From assembly GCA_963793335.1 (NCBI GenBank), contig CAWBZS010000020.1, forward strand, positions 1 through 64,000: a DNA stretch of 64,000 nucleotides, given 5' to 3'. The translations under genes were made by a program, and so were the position numbers. A model generated the notes under the pieces. The model saw only the letters and a program-made list of their open reading frames with translations, was not told the origin of the DNA and searched no databases. This document shows positions 27,923-37,050 of the stretch, one piece after another; position 1 is the first letter of the stretch; each line of letters begins with the position of its first letter. Origin of the DNA: Sva-07 sp963793335 (GTDB taxonomy: Bacteria > Actinomycetota > Acidimicrobiia > Acidimicrobiales > Ilumatobacteraceae).

Positions 27923-28878
27923 TGACCACGATTGGGCTGATCGGCCGGGGCATCGTCGGGAGCCGTATTGCTCGTCGCCTGCCGTCGGTGGTGCGCGATG
28001 CCGACATCGTCAGCATCGATCCTCGGCGGCCGGTGATTCCCGCCGACACCCCCGTCGTGCTGCTGGCCCAGGCCGGTCCACATGCGCCGACCGCCGAACG
28101 ATTCCTCGCAGCGGGGATCAACGTGATCTCGATGGCCGCCGAACTCGACGACGTCCGAGCGCTCTGCGACCTCGACGACCATGCACGCACCAACGGCGCC
28201 ACCCTGGTCGTCGGCTCCGGGATGTCGCCGGGTCTCAGCGGGCTGCTCGCCCGACTCCTTGCCTCGCAACTCGCCGCCGTCGACGAGATCCATGTCGCGG
28301 TCCATGGCACCGCCGGACCCGCCTGCGCTCGTGAGCAGCACGCGGCGTTGCGTGGGCGCGCACTGGGCCTGCACGACGGTTCCTGGATCCAGCCTCCCGC
28401 CGGTTCGGGGCGCGAGCTGTGCTACTTCCCCGAGCCGGTCGGCCCCTACGACTGCTATCGAGGGGAATTGGCGACGCCACTGTTGCTGCGTCACTCGTTC
28501 TCGAGCGTCGGTCGGATCAGCGAACGGGTGTCGGCGAACCGTCGCGATCGGTTCACCGCCTGGTTGCCCATGCTCACGCCACCACACCGAGAAGGCGGGG
28601 TCGGCGCCGTGCGGGTCGAAGTGCGTGGCACCGACGACCGCGGTGGTCGAGCCACCATCATCTGCGGTGTCGCCGAACTCGTCGCCACCGCCGCTGCAGC
28701 GACCACCATCGCCTTCGCGGGCCACGCCGCCGACGGCCGTCTGCCGGCTGGCATCGTGTGCGCTGGCGACGTCGAACTCGACACCGTCGACCTCCTCGCG
28801 CTCGTCGAGCGTGCCGGCGTCCGCCTCCAGGAGTTCACCGGCGTGGCGAGCGATCAACGCATCAGCGCCAACGCCTGA
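27922..28878 (+). CDS. NAD(P)-binding Rossmann-fold protein, saccharopine dehydrogenase-like
   Basis: A 318-residue protein. It starts with a dinucleotide-binding fold (TTIGLIGRGIVGSRIARRL, residues 2-20) and the strand-helix order of the saccharopine/homoserine dehydrogenase superfamily: PVVLLAQAGPHAPTAERFLA, INVISMAAELDDVRAL, TLVVGSGMSPGLSGLLARLL. The C-terminal half holds the substrate-lid pattern HVAVHGTAGPACAREQHAAL and a final helix-strand region. Such enzymes reduce or oxidise amino-acid-like substrates; which one is unknown. It is translationally coupled to the preceding 44-residue peptide and converges with the DUF1003 gene. Confidence 0.65.
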   Translation: MTTIGLIGRGIVGSRIARRLPSVVRDADIVSIDPRRPVIPADTPVVLLAQAGPHAPTAERFLAAGINVISMAAELDDVRALCDLDDHARTNGATLVVGSGMSPGLSGLLARLLASQLAAVDEIHVAVHGTAGPACAREQHAALRGRALGLHDGSWIQPPAGSGRELCYFPEPVGPYDCYRGELATPLLLRHSFSSVGRISERVSANRRDRFTAWLPMLTPPHREGGVGAVRVEVRGTDDRGGRATIICGVAELVATAAAATTIAFAGHAADGRLPAGIVCAGDVELDTVDLLALVERAGVRLQEFTGVASDQRISANA

Positions 28879-28884
28879 CCAAGC

Positions 28885-28988
28885 CCCGATCTGCGCCACA
28901 TGTGTCCCACGACCCGATCTGCGCCACATGTGTCCCGCGTTCCGGGACGTATTCGGCGCAGATCGGGACGCGCTCGGAGCAGATCGGG
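28885..28988. repeat. Direct and inverted repeat cluster between convergent genes
   Basis: The 24-bp word starting CCCGATCTGCGCCACATGTG occurs at 28885-28908 and 28913-28936. Two inverted partners follow: GGCGCAGATCGGG (28955-28967) and GGAGCAGATCGGG (28976-28988). The DNA could fold in several alternative hairpins. The place between two stop codons suits a terminator or REP-like element. Confidence 0.7.
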
Positions 28989-28991
28989 TGG

Positions 28992-29519
28992 CTAGCGCGG
29001 AGGTTCGTCGGCGGTGTCGGACGCGTCGACCAGCTGTTCCACCTGCACGCTGAGCCGTTCGACGACGTCGGTGAGGCGGTCGAGGCGGTCATCGAACGCT
29101 TCGCCGGTGACCATGTCGGAGATGGTGAGCCGCACCCCGGCGATCTCGCGGGCGAGGAACTCGGTGTCGGCCTGGGTCCGTTCGGCCACCTCGCGATCGT
29201 TCTGCGACGTCACCCGGTCGCGCCGTTCCTGACGGCTCTGGGCGAGCAGGATCAGCGGTGCGGCGTACGACGCCTGGATCGACAGCACCAGGGTGAGCAG
29301 CACGAGGCCGCGGTTCCAGGGGTCGAACTGCAGGTCCTCCGGCATGACCGTGTTGAACACGATCCACACCGTGATCACCACCGTCTGCCACACGAGGAAT
29401 CGGGCGGTGCCCAAGAAGTTCGCGATCGACTCGCTGAACCGTCCGAACGTGTCGGAGTCGTACGACACCCCGACGCGGCCAGCTGCGCGCGGGGTCGTGA
29501 GGTCTTCCCGACGCTTCAC
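28992..29519 (-). CDS. DUF1003 membrane protein
   Basis: A 175-residue DUF1003 protein. Two membrane helices (FLVWQTVVITVWIVFNTV and LVLLTLVLSIQASYAAPLIL) flank a short loop FDPWNRGL, and the following QSRQERRDRVTSQNDREV is the family's charged signature. A long C-terminal helix (EFLAREIAGVRLTISDMVTG onward) is coiled-coil-like. The function is unknown, but DUF1003 genes commonly follow MgtE-N/CBS genes, as here. The GTG start at 29519 overlaps the upstream stop (GTGA), so the pair is coupled. Confidence 0.85.
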   Translation of the reverse strand: MKRREDLTTPRAAGRVGVSYDSDTFGRFSESIANFLGTARFLVWQTVVITVWIVFNTVMPEDLQFDPWNRGLVLLTLVLSIQASYAAPLILLAQSRQERRDRVTSQNDREVAERTQADTEFLAREIAGVRLTISDMVTGEAFDDRLDRLTDVVERLSVQVEQLVDASDTADEPPR

Positions 29520-30775
29520 GACTCGACCGCCCGTCCGTCGACGAGTCGCTTGCGACGGGTTCGCCACCCGGCCCCCAGCATCCGGTCGATCACATCGTCG
29601 ACGGTGACCGCACCGAGAAACCGCTTTGCTTCATCGGTGACCGCCACCGCCAGGAGGTCGTAGCTCGCCAGCGTCTCGGCGACCTCACGGTCGGTGGCGC
29701 CGGGGTCGAGCGTCGGGTCATCGGCGACGAGGCGTCCGAGTTCCATGTTCGGTGGCTCACGCAGCAGACGCTGCATGTGGACCACGCCGATCAGCTTGCC
29801 GGTGGGCGCCTTGTAGGGGGCTTGCGTCACGAACACCTGCGCGGCGATGCTCACCACCCAATCGGGGTCGCGCACCTGCGCCAGCGCTTCGGCCACAGTG
29901 GCATCGGGGCCGAGGATGATCACGTCGGGCGTCATCAGGCCGCCGGCGGTGCCTTCTTCGTAGGACAGCAGGCGGCGGACCACGTCGGCGTCGTCGACGT
30001 CCATCACACCGAGCATGCGCTCCTGATCCGCAGGGGCCATCTCACCGAGCAGGTCGGCGAGATCGTCGTACTCCATCTCGTCGAACACGCCGACGAGGCG
30101 GTCGCGGTCGAGTTGCTCGACGATGCGCACCTGTTCCTCTTCCGGCAGCTCTTCGAGCACGTCGGCGAGGCGTTGGTCGTCCATCGCTTCGGCGAGCTGG
30201 CGTCGCTGATCGAGCGGCAGCGCCCGCACCACGGCGGCCACCTCCGCAGGGTGGAACTCGCGGAGGCGTGCGGCCTCGGCCTGCATCTCGGTCTGCGCGT
30301 CGAACAGGGCGGGCACTTCGTCGAAGTCGACGAGGCGGTAGCTGGGTCGACGTCGCAACGTGCTCTTGCGGGCGAGACGCACCTTGTCGATCACCCAGTA
30401 GGTGGACCGGGCGTTCTCCTGGGGGCGCAACGCGATGTCGCTCACGGTTTCGTCACCGACCTTGCGATCGATCAGATCGCCGCCGATCAGCACTTCTCCG
30501 GGCCGGTGCTTGAACGGGTTGAGGTCGACGTCCCAACTCCGCAGACGGGCACCGTCGCTGTTGAGTTCGGCGATGCGATTCGCGTTGACGAAGATCCGAC
30601 GCCGCTGGCTGCTGGCGACGAAGCCGACCACTCGCGGTGGGATCGCGGGTTCGCGACCTTTGCCGGGGCGACCTGGGATCGCCACGATGTCCTCGATGCG
30701 ACCGATGGGTGCGCCGCCCGCATCGAGCAGGTTCAGCCGCATCACCCTGAACGCGTAGATCAGGTCGGCGGCCAT
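29516..30775 (-). CDS. MgtE N-domain / CBS-pair protein lacking the membrane channel
   Basis: A 419-residue soluble protein. Residues 1-190 contain two PRC-barrel-like stretches (LNLLDAGGAPIGRIEDIVAI, KHRPGEVLIGGDLIDRKVGD). Residues 190-300 are an MgtE intracellular N domain (FHPAEVAAVVRALPLDQRRQ, DVLEELPEEEQVRIVEQLD, YDDLADLLGEMAP). Two CBS motifs follow (AGGLMTPDVIILGPDATVAE; SYDLLAVAVTDEAKRFLGAV). The five-helix MgtE Mg2+ channel is absent. It probably senses Mg2+ or nucleotides and regulates a partner transporter; DUF1003 downstream may be the membrane partner. Such truncated MgtE forms are common in actinobacteria. Confidence 0.85.
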   Translation of the reverse strand: MAADLIYAFRVMRLNLLDAGGAPIGRIEDIVAIPGRPGKGREPAIPPRVVGFVASSQRRRIFVNANRIAELNSDGARLRSWDVDLNPFKHRPGEVLIGGDLIDRKVGDETVSDIALRPQENARSTYWVIDKVRLARKSTLRRRPSYRLVDFDEVPALFDAQTEMQAEAARLREFHPAEVAAVVRALPLDQRRQLAEAMDDQRLADVLEELPEEEQVRIVEQLDRDRLVGVFDEMEYDDLADLLGEMAPADQERMLGVMDVDDADVVRRLLSYEEGTAGGLMTPDVIILGPDATVAEALAQVRDPDWVVSIAAQVFVTQAPYKAPTGKLIGVVHMQRLLREPPNMELGRLVADDPTLDPGATDREVAETLASYDLLAVAVTDEAKRFLGAVTVDDVIDRMLGAGWRTRRKRLVDGRAVES

Positions 30776-30784
30776 TGCCGAAGG

Positions 30785-32896
30785 CTACCCAGTACGCTCG
30801 GCGCTCACCTGGACCAAGGTGTCGCTGTAGGCAACGCCACCACCCCACTCGGTGAGGGTGTCGTTGGTGAGGCTGTTGGCGATGCGTCCATCGGGGTGAT
30901 GACGGCTCCACCACCCGAACGGGATCGCCACCACGCCGGGTCGTAGGCGCTCGGTGATCTTCACCGGCAGCTCGACGGACGCTCGGCCGTTGAACACGTG
31001 TGCGACGCTGCCGTCGGCGAGGCCCCTCGACGCGGCATCGGTCGCCACCATCTCCACGAAGGGGCCACCTTCGGCGGGACCGTGCTTGGGCAGATCGGAA
31101 TAGCCCGAGTTGAGGAACCTGCTGTGATGTTTCGGCGTCAGCAGCTGCAGCGGGTAGCGGTCGACGAGGTCCGGGTCGCCACCGGGGCCCTCTCGTGGCG
31201 GGACGTACACGGGGACGCGTGGCTGGCCCATCCGCTCCAGCGTGTCCGAGGCCAGGTGTGCCCGACCCGACGGGGTGTCGAATCGGCCGTCGCCGAATGG
31301 TCGGCCGTCGTCGGGATACGGGGCGCGCACCCAGCCGACCCGCTCGAGTTCGTCGAGGTCGACCGTTGGGAGTGCCGCCTGCAGCAGCGTGTCGTCGTCG
31401 TCGAACAGCGATGGCTCGGTGTAGCCCATGGCACGACCGAGCCGACGGAACATCTCGGTGTTCGAGCAGGCCTCGCCGGGCGGTTCGATCGCCGCCGAGT
31501 TCCAGCCGATCCACAGGTGGCCCCACGGCAGCACGACGTCATCGCTCTCGATCTGCATCGAGGCCGGGAGCACGATGTCGGCGTAGCGCGCCGTGTCGGT
31601 GAGGAACTGCTCGTGCACCACGGTGAACAGATCCTCGCGTTCCATACCCTGGCGGATCAGTTCCGCTCGGGGCACGGTCACCAGCGGGTTGCAGTTCCAG
31701 TTGATCAGCGCATGGACGCCGGGGCCGCCTGCCTCGCCGGCATGTGGTGCGGTGAGGATCTCGCCGAGCAGGCTCATGTTGAGCGTGCGCGGCTCGGGGC
31801 GCCCGCCGGCACGCTCGAGATCCGGACGCATGAAGGCCATGGCGTCGACGAGCCCCTCGGTGTAGGAGCCGACGCTCTTGGCGATACCGCCGCCCCGCTC
31901 GGCCCAGGCGCCGGTGAGCGCCGGCAGGCACGCGAGCGTGCGGTAGAACATCGCACCGTTCTCGTGATGCTCGGCGCCGATCAGTGTGCGGATGCCAACG
32001 GGGCGAACGCTTGCGTAGTCGACGGCGAGTTGCACGATCACGTCGGCGTCCACCCCGGTTGCCGCCGCAGCCCGCTCCGGCGTCCAGTCGGCCACGGCGC
32101 CGCGCAGCTCGTCGAACCCGCTGGTGTGCTCGGCGATCCAGGCGTCGTCGGTGAGCCCGTCGCGGATGATCACGTGCATCATCGCCAGCATCATGGCGAT
32201 GTCGGTGCCGGGCAGGGGCTGGATGAATCGATCGCCTCGCGCAGTGTCGATCGCATCGGCGGTCAGGGTGCGGATCGGATCGATCACCACCAGCCGGGCG
32301 CCTCGTTCGCGGGCGGTTTCGATGGTGGGCCACAGGTGGCGGTTGGTGAGCTTGGTGTTGGTGCCCCACAAGATGATCAGCTTGGAGTGTTCGAGCTCGA
32401 GCGCATCCATGCCTCGCCCGGAGCCGTTGGTCATTCGCATGCCGTGGCCGACCGTCGGCCCGCAAATCGCTCGCTCGAGCTTCGAGGCGCCCATGTGCGC
32501 AAAGAAGCGACCGTTGATGCCCATCATCGACAGCAGGCTCTGGTTACCGGCATCCGAGTACGGCAGGACGGCTTCGGCACCATGGGTGTCGATCACGTCG
32601 TGGAGCCGCTCGGCGATCTCCGCGAGCGCAGTGTCCCACGAGACTCGCTCGAATTCGCCCGAACCCTTCGGACCGACTCGACGCAACGGGTACAGGACCC
32701 GATCGGGTGAGTACACGCGGTCGAGGAACCGGTTGACCTTGGGACACAGCTCACCAGCCGAGTACGGGTGGTCCGGGTTGCCGCGCAGCTTCACGGCGAC
32801 GGGCGACGGCTCGGCACCGTCATCGACGGTCACGGTCCACCCGCAGGTGTCGGGACAATCGTGATGGCAGGTGCCGTTGACGGTGCGGGTGCTCAT
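30785..32896 (-). CDS. Molybdopterin-dependent oxidoreductase with an N-terminal [4Fe-4S] site
   Basis: A 703-residue member of the DMSO reductase superfamily. The N-terminus has CHHDCPDTCGW and the later LCPKVNRFLDRVY, together supplying four cysteines for a [4Fe-4S] cluster. Molybdopterin-binding blocks follow (ILWGTNTKLTNRHLWPTIET, RLVVIDPIRTLTADAID, QPLPGTDIAMMLAMMHVI), and the C-terminal domain holds HHSRFLNSGYSDLPKHGP and VAHVFNGRASVELPVKI. No signal peptide is visible, so it is cytoplasmic. The substrate could be formate, an N-oxide or a hydroxylated aromatic; sequence alone does not tell. ATG at 32896 overlaps the NUDIX stop (ATGA). Confidence 0.85.
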   Translation of the reverse strand: MSTRTVNGTCHHDCPDTCGWTVTVDDGAEPSPVAVKLRGNPDHPYSAGELCPKVNRFLDRVYSPDRVLYPLRRVGPKGSGEFERVSWDTALAEIAERLHDVIDTHGAEAVLPYSDAGNQSLLSMMGINGRFFAHMGASKLERAICGPTVGHGMRMTNGSGRGMDALELEHSKLIILWGTNTKLTNRHLWPTIETARERGARLVVIDPIRTLTADAIDTARGDRFIQPLPGTDIAMMLAMMHVIIRDGLTDDAWIAEHTSGFDELRGAVADWTPERAAAATGVDADVIVQLAVDYASVRPVGIRTLIGAEHHENGAMFYRTLACLPALTGAWAERGGGIAKSVGSYTEGLVDAMAFMRPDLERAGGRPEPRTLNMSLLGEILTAPHAGEAGGPGVHALINWNCNPLVTVPRAELIRQGMEREDLFTVVHEQFLTDTARYADIVLPASMQIESDDVVLPWGHLWIGWNSAAIEPPGEACSNTEMFRRLGRAMGYTEPSLFDDDDTLLQAALPTVDLDELERVGWVRAPYPDDGRPFGDGRFDTPSGRAHLASDTLERMGQPRVPVYVPPREGPGGDPDLVDRYPLQLLTPKHHSRFLNSGYSDLPKHGPAEGGPFVEMVATDAASRGLADGSVAHVFNGRASVELPVKITERLRPGVVAIPFGWWSRHHPDGRIANSLTNDTLTEWGGGVAYSDTLVQVSAERTG

Positions 32897-33363
32897 CGTT
32901 CGATGATCTCGCGCAGGTGTGGCCACGCGGTGGCGAAGCCGAAGTGCAGCGGCAGTTGTTCGACGTAGTCGAGTGGGAACCAGTCGACCTCGTCGGTCTC
33001 GAAGTTCATCGATGCACCGAACGGTTCGTCGACCTCGACCACCACCGTGGTGTAGCGCCAGTCGGTGGCCGGTTCGAAGACGTACTGGCCCAGCAGACGG
33101 GGGGTGCTCAGTGGTGGGCCGACCTCTTCGGAGGCCTCGCGCAACGCGCCCTCGTACGGCGTTTCGCCGAGATCGAGCGCGCCGCCCGCACACGACCAGT
33201 TGCCGCCTTCGTGCGCCATCGCGGATCGCTTCTGGAGCATCACCAGCGGCTCGTCGTGGGCGTCGCGCACCACGAACACCACGCCGGCAGCGCCGTACAC
33301 ACCCCAGCGCACGTGCCCGTCGCTGCACTGCATGAACCCGTCACCTGTCCGTCGTTCAAACAC
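32893..33363 (-). CDS. NUDIX hydrolase
   Basis: A 156-residue NUDIX protein. The box G-x5-E-x7-REUxEExGU reads GGALDLGETPYEGALREASEEVG in two adjoining parts (GGALDLGETPYEG and ALREASEEVG), with all catalytic residues present. Preceding strands (WGVYGAAGVVFVVRD, PLVMLQKRSAMAHEGGNWSCA) are typical of nucleoside-diphosphate-X pyrophosphatases; the substrate is unknown. GTG at 33363 is used; ATG at 33333 would remove ten residues. It is the first gene of a two-gene operon with the molybdopterin oxidoreductase and is divergent from mtr across a paired palindromic repeat. Confidence 0.85.
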   Translation of the reverse strand: MFERRTGDGFMQCSDGHVRWGVYGAAGVVFVVRDAHDEPLVMLQKRSAMAHEGGNWSCAGGALDLGETPYEGALREASEEVGPPLSTPRLLGQYVFEPATDWRYTTVVVEVDEPFGASMNFETDEVDWFPLDYVEQLPLHFGFATAWPHLREIIER

Positions 33364-33387
33364 CCGCCCACCCTACGCCCCCACCCT

Positions 33388-33451
33388 GTTCCCCCAGCCC
33401 GGGTCTCGCGGAACCACCAAGGTTCCCGGAGACCCGGGCTCGGGGAACCAC
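33388..33451. repeat. Paired palindromic intergenic repeat, locus C
   Basis: A 30-bp unit (33388-33417) with the core CAGCCCGGGTCTCGCGGAAC and a 31-bp unit (33421-33451) with the reverse core GGAGACCCGGGCTCGGGG stand in inverted order 3 nt apart and could fold on each other as a long hairpin. The pair lies between divergent genes (NUDIX and mtr), so it cannot be merely a terminator. It ends in ACCACGAT, like the other loci. Confidence 0.8.
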
Positions 33452-33494
33452 GATCTGGGAAGGAAACAGTCTGCGGCGGCGTTGGGACTTCATC

Positions 33495-34877
33495 GTGAGC
33501 AACTCCGAGACCGGTACCGAGACGTTCGACCTGATCATCGTGGGAAGCGGGTCGGGCAACTCGATTCCGTCGTACCTCGACGACTGGAAGGTCGCGCTCG
33601 TCGAGCGTGACGTGTTCGGCGGTACCTGCCTGAACCGTGGCTGCATCCCGTCGAAGATGTTCGTGTACCCGGCCGACGTCGCCGTTGCTGCGCAGACCTC
33701 GTCGAAACTGGGCATCGACACCCAGTTCAACGGTGCCGACTGGGCGGCGATCCGCGACCGGGTCTTCGGCCTGATCGACCCGATCGCGTCGAGCGGTCGT
33801 GACTACCGGGCCACCGGGACCCCCAACGTGACGCTGATCGAGGGCACCGCCGACTTCGTCGATCCGCACACGCTCGACGTCGAGGGCCGCCGAATCACGG
33901 CCCCCAACATTCTCCTCGCCGCCGGCGCCCGCCCGGTGATCCCGCCGATCACCGGCCTGGTCGAGACCGGGTTCCACACCTCCGATTCGATCATGCGCCT
34001 GCCCGAACTACCGAAGCGGCTCGGCATCATCGGTGGCGGGTTCATTGCGGTCGAGATGGCTCACGTGTTCTCCGGACTCGGTTCGCGCGTGACGGTGTTC
34101 AACCGGTCGAACACGCTGCTGCGTGGCTTCGACCAGGACATCTCCTCCACGTTCACGGAGGCCTTCGGTGAACGGGTCGACCTCCTGTTGGGTCACATTC
34201 CCACCCACGTCGAGCGCGTCGCCGACGGCATCAAGATCACCTGTGCGGTCGGCGAGACCATCGTCGACGAACTGCTCGTGGCCACCGGCCGGGAACCCAA
34301 CAGCGACCTGCTCAACGTGGACGTCGCAGGGATCGACTGCCACCATCACGGCACGGTCGCCGTCGACGACACGATGGCCACCAACGTTGCGGGGATCTGG
34401 GCCGTCGGCGATCTCGCGAACAACTACCAACTGAAGCACCTCGCCAACGCCGAGGCGGCCATCGCGTTCTGGAACATCGCCCACCCGGACGACCTGCGCC
34501 ACCAGAGTTACAAGGCGGTGCCGAGCGCCGTGTTCTCGAGCCCGCAGGTCGCCACCGTCGGTCTCACCGAACAGGAGGCCACCGCGCGGGGCCGTGCGTT
34601 CAGCGTCGGCCGCCGCGACTACGCCGGGACCGCCTACGGGTGGGCGATGGCCGACGAGACCGGTTTCGCAAAGGTGCTCGTCGACGACGAGACCGGCCTG
34701 ATCCTCGGCGCCCACGTGCTCGGTCCGCAGGCCTCGTCGATCATCCAGCCGTTGATCCAGGCCATGCAGTTCGACCAGCGCGCCGAGGATGTCGCCCGCC
34801 AGGTGTTCTACATCCACCCGGCGCTCACCGAAGTGGTCGAGAACGCGCTCCTCGACGCTCTCGACACGCTGGGCTGA
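33495..34877 (+). CDS. mtr: Mycothione reductase
   Basis: A 460-residue class I flavin disulfide reductase: FAD motif LIIVGSGSGN, redox site GGTCLNRGCIPSK (two cysteines of a CxxxxC pair), NAD(P)H fold LGIIGGGFIAVEMAHVFSGL, second FAD motif GIWAVGDLAN and the C-terminal HPALTEVVENAL with the active-site His-Glu pair. The GSGSGN variant of the first motif and the lack of lipoamide-dehydrogenase hallmarks fit actinobacterial mycothione reductase, which returns oxidised mycothiol to the thiol form. GTG at 33495. It implies the organism makes mycothiol. Confidence 0.85.
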   Translation: MSNSETGTETFDLIIVGSGSGNSIPSYLDDWKVALVERDVFGGTCLNRGCIPSKMFVYPADVAVAAQTSSKLGIDTQFNGADWAAIRDRVFGLIDPIASSGRDYRATGTPNVTLIEGTADFVDPHTLDVEGRRITAPNILLAAGARPVIPPITGLVETGFHTSDSIMRLPELPKRLGIIGGGFIAVEMAHVFSGLGSRVTVFNRSNTLLRGFDQDISSTFTEAFGERVDLLLGHIPTHVERVADGIKITCAVGETIVDELLVATGREPNSDLLNVDVAGIDCHHHGTVAVDDTMATNVAGIWAVGDLANNYQLKHLANAEAAIAFWNIAHPDDLRHQSYKAVPSAVFSSPQVATVGLTEQEATARGRAFSVGRRDYAGTAYGWAMADETGFAKVLVDDETGLILGAHVLGPQASSIIQPLIQAMQFDQRAEDVARQVFYIHPALTEVVENALLDALDTLG

Positions 34878-34952
34878 CGGCTGCGGCGAGCGCAGGAGTG
34901 TTTCGCCAGCGTCGCTGACGCACGGACCGCACGGGACGTTTACGCTGTTGCC

Positions 34953-36248
34953 ATGGCAGTCCCCACCAAGAACTGGGCCGGCAACCAGCGTTGCCTGCCG
35001 ACAGCCGTGCACGAGCCGAGATTCACCGACGAGGTCGCCGGCATCGTGCGGGCCGCCGCCGCGGCCGGCCAACGGGTCAAGGTGATCGGTGGGGCGCACT
35101 CGTTCACCGACACCGCGATGACCGACGGGCATCTGCTGTCGCTCGACGCGATGAACCAGGTGCTCGCCGTCGACGGCAGCGACGTCACGGTGCAGGCCGG
35201 CATTCGCCTGCGCGATCTCAACGAGCGGCTGGCCGAATTCGGGCTGGCGCTCCCCAACCTCGGCGACATCAACGTGCAGTCGATCGCGGGTGCGACGTCG
35301 ACTGCCACGCACGGCACCGGCGTCGACTATTCCAACCTTGCGACCAACATCGTGGGCTTCGAGCTGGTCACCGGCGATGGGAGTGTGCTTCGCGCCGACG
35401 AGCACCACGAACCCGAACTGTTGCGCGTGGGCAGGGTGGCGCTCGGTGCGCTCGGCATCATCACCGAGGTCACACTGCGGTGCGTGCCGGCGTTCAATCT
35501 GCACGCGGCGGAGACGATCGAGATCCTCTCCGATGTGCTCGGCGACTTCGACAACGTGATGCGTTCGACCGATCACGTCGAGTTCTTCCTGATGCCGGGT
35601 GCTCGGCGCTGTCAGGTCAAGCGCAACACCCGCACCGACGAAGCAGCTCGACCGCAGTCGAAGGCGGCATATGTGCGCGACAAGTGGATCGGCGAGAACC
35701 TCGCGTTCGGCACGGTGTGTCGCGTCGGGCGGCGCTTCCCGTCGCTCGCTCCGAAGGTGGCCAAGTTGGTGATGTCCGCCGCGGCCGAGCGCGACATCGT
35801 CGATCGCAGCGATCGGGTGTTCTGCAGCCCGCGCCACGTGCGCTTCGTGGAGATGGAGTACGGCATCCCGTTCGACGCGGTGCCCGAGGCGATCGGGCGA
35901 GTCGTCGATCTCACGTCGCGACTTCCGTTCAAGCCGATGTTCCCGATCGAGGTGCGCACATCGAAGGGTGACGACATCCCGTTGTCGACCGCCAACGGCC
36001 GCGACTCGGGTTGGATTGCCGTGCACCAGTACATCGGGGTGCCATACGAGCCGTACTTCCAGGGGGTCGAACAGATCATGAACGACTACGACGGACGGCC
36101 GCACTGGGGCAAGATGCACTTCCAGAGCGAGGCCACGCTGTCGGGCCGGTACCCGGAGTGGGACACGTTCCAGAGCTGGCGCACCAAGCTCGATGGCACC
36201 GGTACGTTCCGCAACACGTACCTCGATCGGGTGCTCGGCGCTCCCTGA
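34953..36248 (+). CDS. FAD-linked sugar-1,4-lactone oxidase
   Basis: A 431-residue vanillyl-alcohol-oxidase-family flavoprotein of the D-arabinono-/L-gulono-1,4-lactone oxidase type. The FAD domain shows VKVIGGAHSFTDTAMTDG (the histidine often holds FAD covalently), LPNLGDINVQSIAGATSTAT and GFELVTGDGSVL; the ALO domain ends with HWGKMHFQS and YPEWDTFQSWR, the usual HWGK motif. It oxidises a sugar lactone with O2, producing H2O2. ATG at 34953 is preceded at 6 nt by TACGCT (34941-34946), a leaderless -10. Confidence 0.85.
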   Translation: MAVPTKNWAGNQRCLPTAVHEPRFTDEVAGIVRAAAAAGQRVKVIGGAHSFTDTAMTDGHLLSLDAMNQVLAVDGSDVTVQAGIRLRDLNERLAEFGLALPNLGDINVQSIAGATSTATHGTGVDYSNLATNIVGFELVTGDGSVLRADEHHEPELLRVGRVALGALGIITEVTLRCVPAFNLHAAETIEILSDVLGDFDNVMRSTDHVEFFLMPGARRCQVKRNTRTDEAARPQSKAAYVRDKWIGENLAFGTVCRVGRRFPSLAPKVAKLVMSAAAERDIVDRSDRVFCSPRHVRFVEMEYGIPFDAVPEAIGRVVDLTSRLPFKPMFPIEVRTSKGDDIPLSTANGRDSGWIAVHQYIGVPYEPYFQGVEQIMNDYDGRPHWGKMHFQSEATLSGRYPEWDTFQSWRTKLDGTGTFRNTYLDRVLGAP

Positions 36249-36272
36249 CGCTGTCGTTCACCGACGCGGAGG

Positions 36273-37016
36273 TCAGCCGCAGTCGCCGGTGTCGACCGGC
36301 GTGGTGAGCGTCCGTCGCTCGGCCGGATCGACCAGTTCGCCCGGCAGGTCGACCGTCCACGCCTGATCGGGGGTGGCGGTACTCCGGCTCCACACGATTC
36401 CCACGCCGCCACCCACCAGATGCACCATCGCTCCCGAGTCCCCTCGATCCACGGTGGCGGCAAGACGGAGGCCCGGTCGCTCGACGGCGCGTGTCCCCGA
36501 GATGTCGGTGGTCTCGATCGTCACCCGCTGCAGCACCTCGATCTCGCGGAGTTCGACCGAGCCGTCGTCCGCGACGATCGCCATCACGCCGGTCTCCCCC
36601 TCGCTGGCCCGTTCCGGTCGCAGTTCCGCCGACACCACGGTCACCGGATCGGCTGCCCCGCGCGTGGCCCGCAACGCCGCCACGTCGAGATCAGGGTCGA
36701 ACAGCACCACCTCGGCCGATGTCGCCGTGCGGTCCGCGTCGACCAGGGTGACCTCGGAGGCCCCTGCGACGACGTGCGCGGCAGTGACCACGATGCCGTC
36801 GCCGATCGCCGTTGCGGTCCCCAGCTCGGCGCGCGGCCCGCAGTCGTTCGAGCGGACTTGCATCGTCGCCGACTCGATCCGTTCCCGGTCGATCGCGAGG
36901 CTGGTGTCCGCCACTCGCTCGGCATCCGGCGACGACCCCGAGCCGCAACTGGCGACCAGCATCGCGCCGGCCAGCAGACCGGCTCCCGCCGCGGCATCGA
37001 GACGTCGACGATGCAT
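36273..37016 (-). CDS. Trypsin-like serine protease lipoprotein
   Basis: A 247-residue predicted lipoprotein: signal helix AAAGAGLLAGAMLVASC with lipobox VASC. A chymotrypsin-fold domain follows. The triad can be read: His in VVTAAHVVAGA, Asp in LFDPDLDVAALR, Ser in DRGDSGAMVHLV (GDSGA instead of GDSGG). It is likely an exported, membrane-anchored protease or a signalling protease-like sensor. ATG at 37016 follows a GTG that would add one residue. It ends 24 nt from the convergent sugar-lactone oxidase gene. Confidence 0.75.
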   Translation of the reverse strand: MHRRRLDAAAGAGLLAGAMLVASCGSGSSPDAERVADTSLAIDRERIESATMQVRSNDCGPRAELGTATAIGDGIVVTAAHVVAGASEVTLVDADRTATSAEVVLFDPDLDVAALRATRGAADPVTVVSAELRPERASEGETGVMAIVADDGSVELREIEVLQRVTIETTDISGTRAVERPGLRLAATVDRGDSGAMVHLVGGGVGIVWSRSTATPDQAWTVDLPGELVDPAERRTLTTPVDTGDCG

Positions 37017-37050
37017 CACGACACGGCTCGAAGCGCACGCCGAATGGCGG

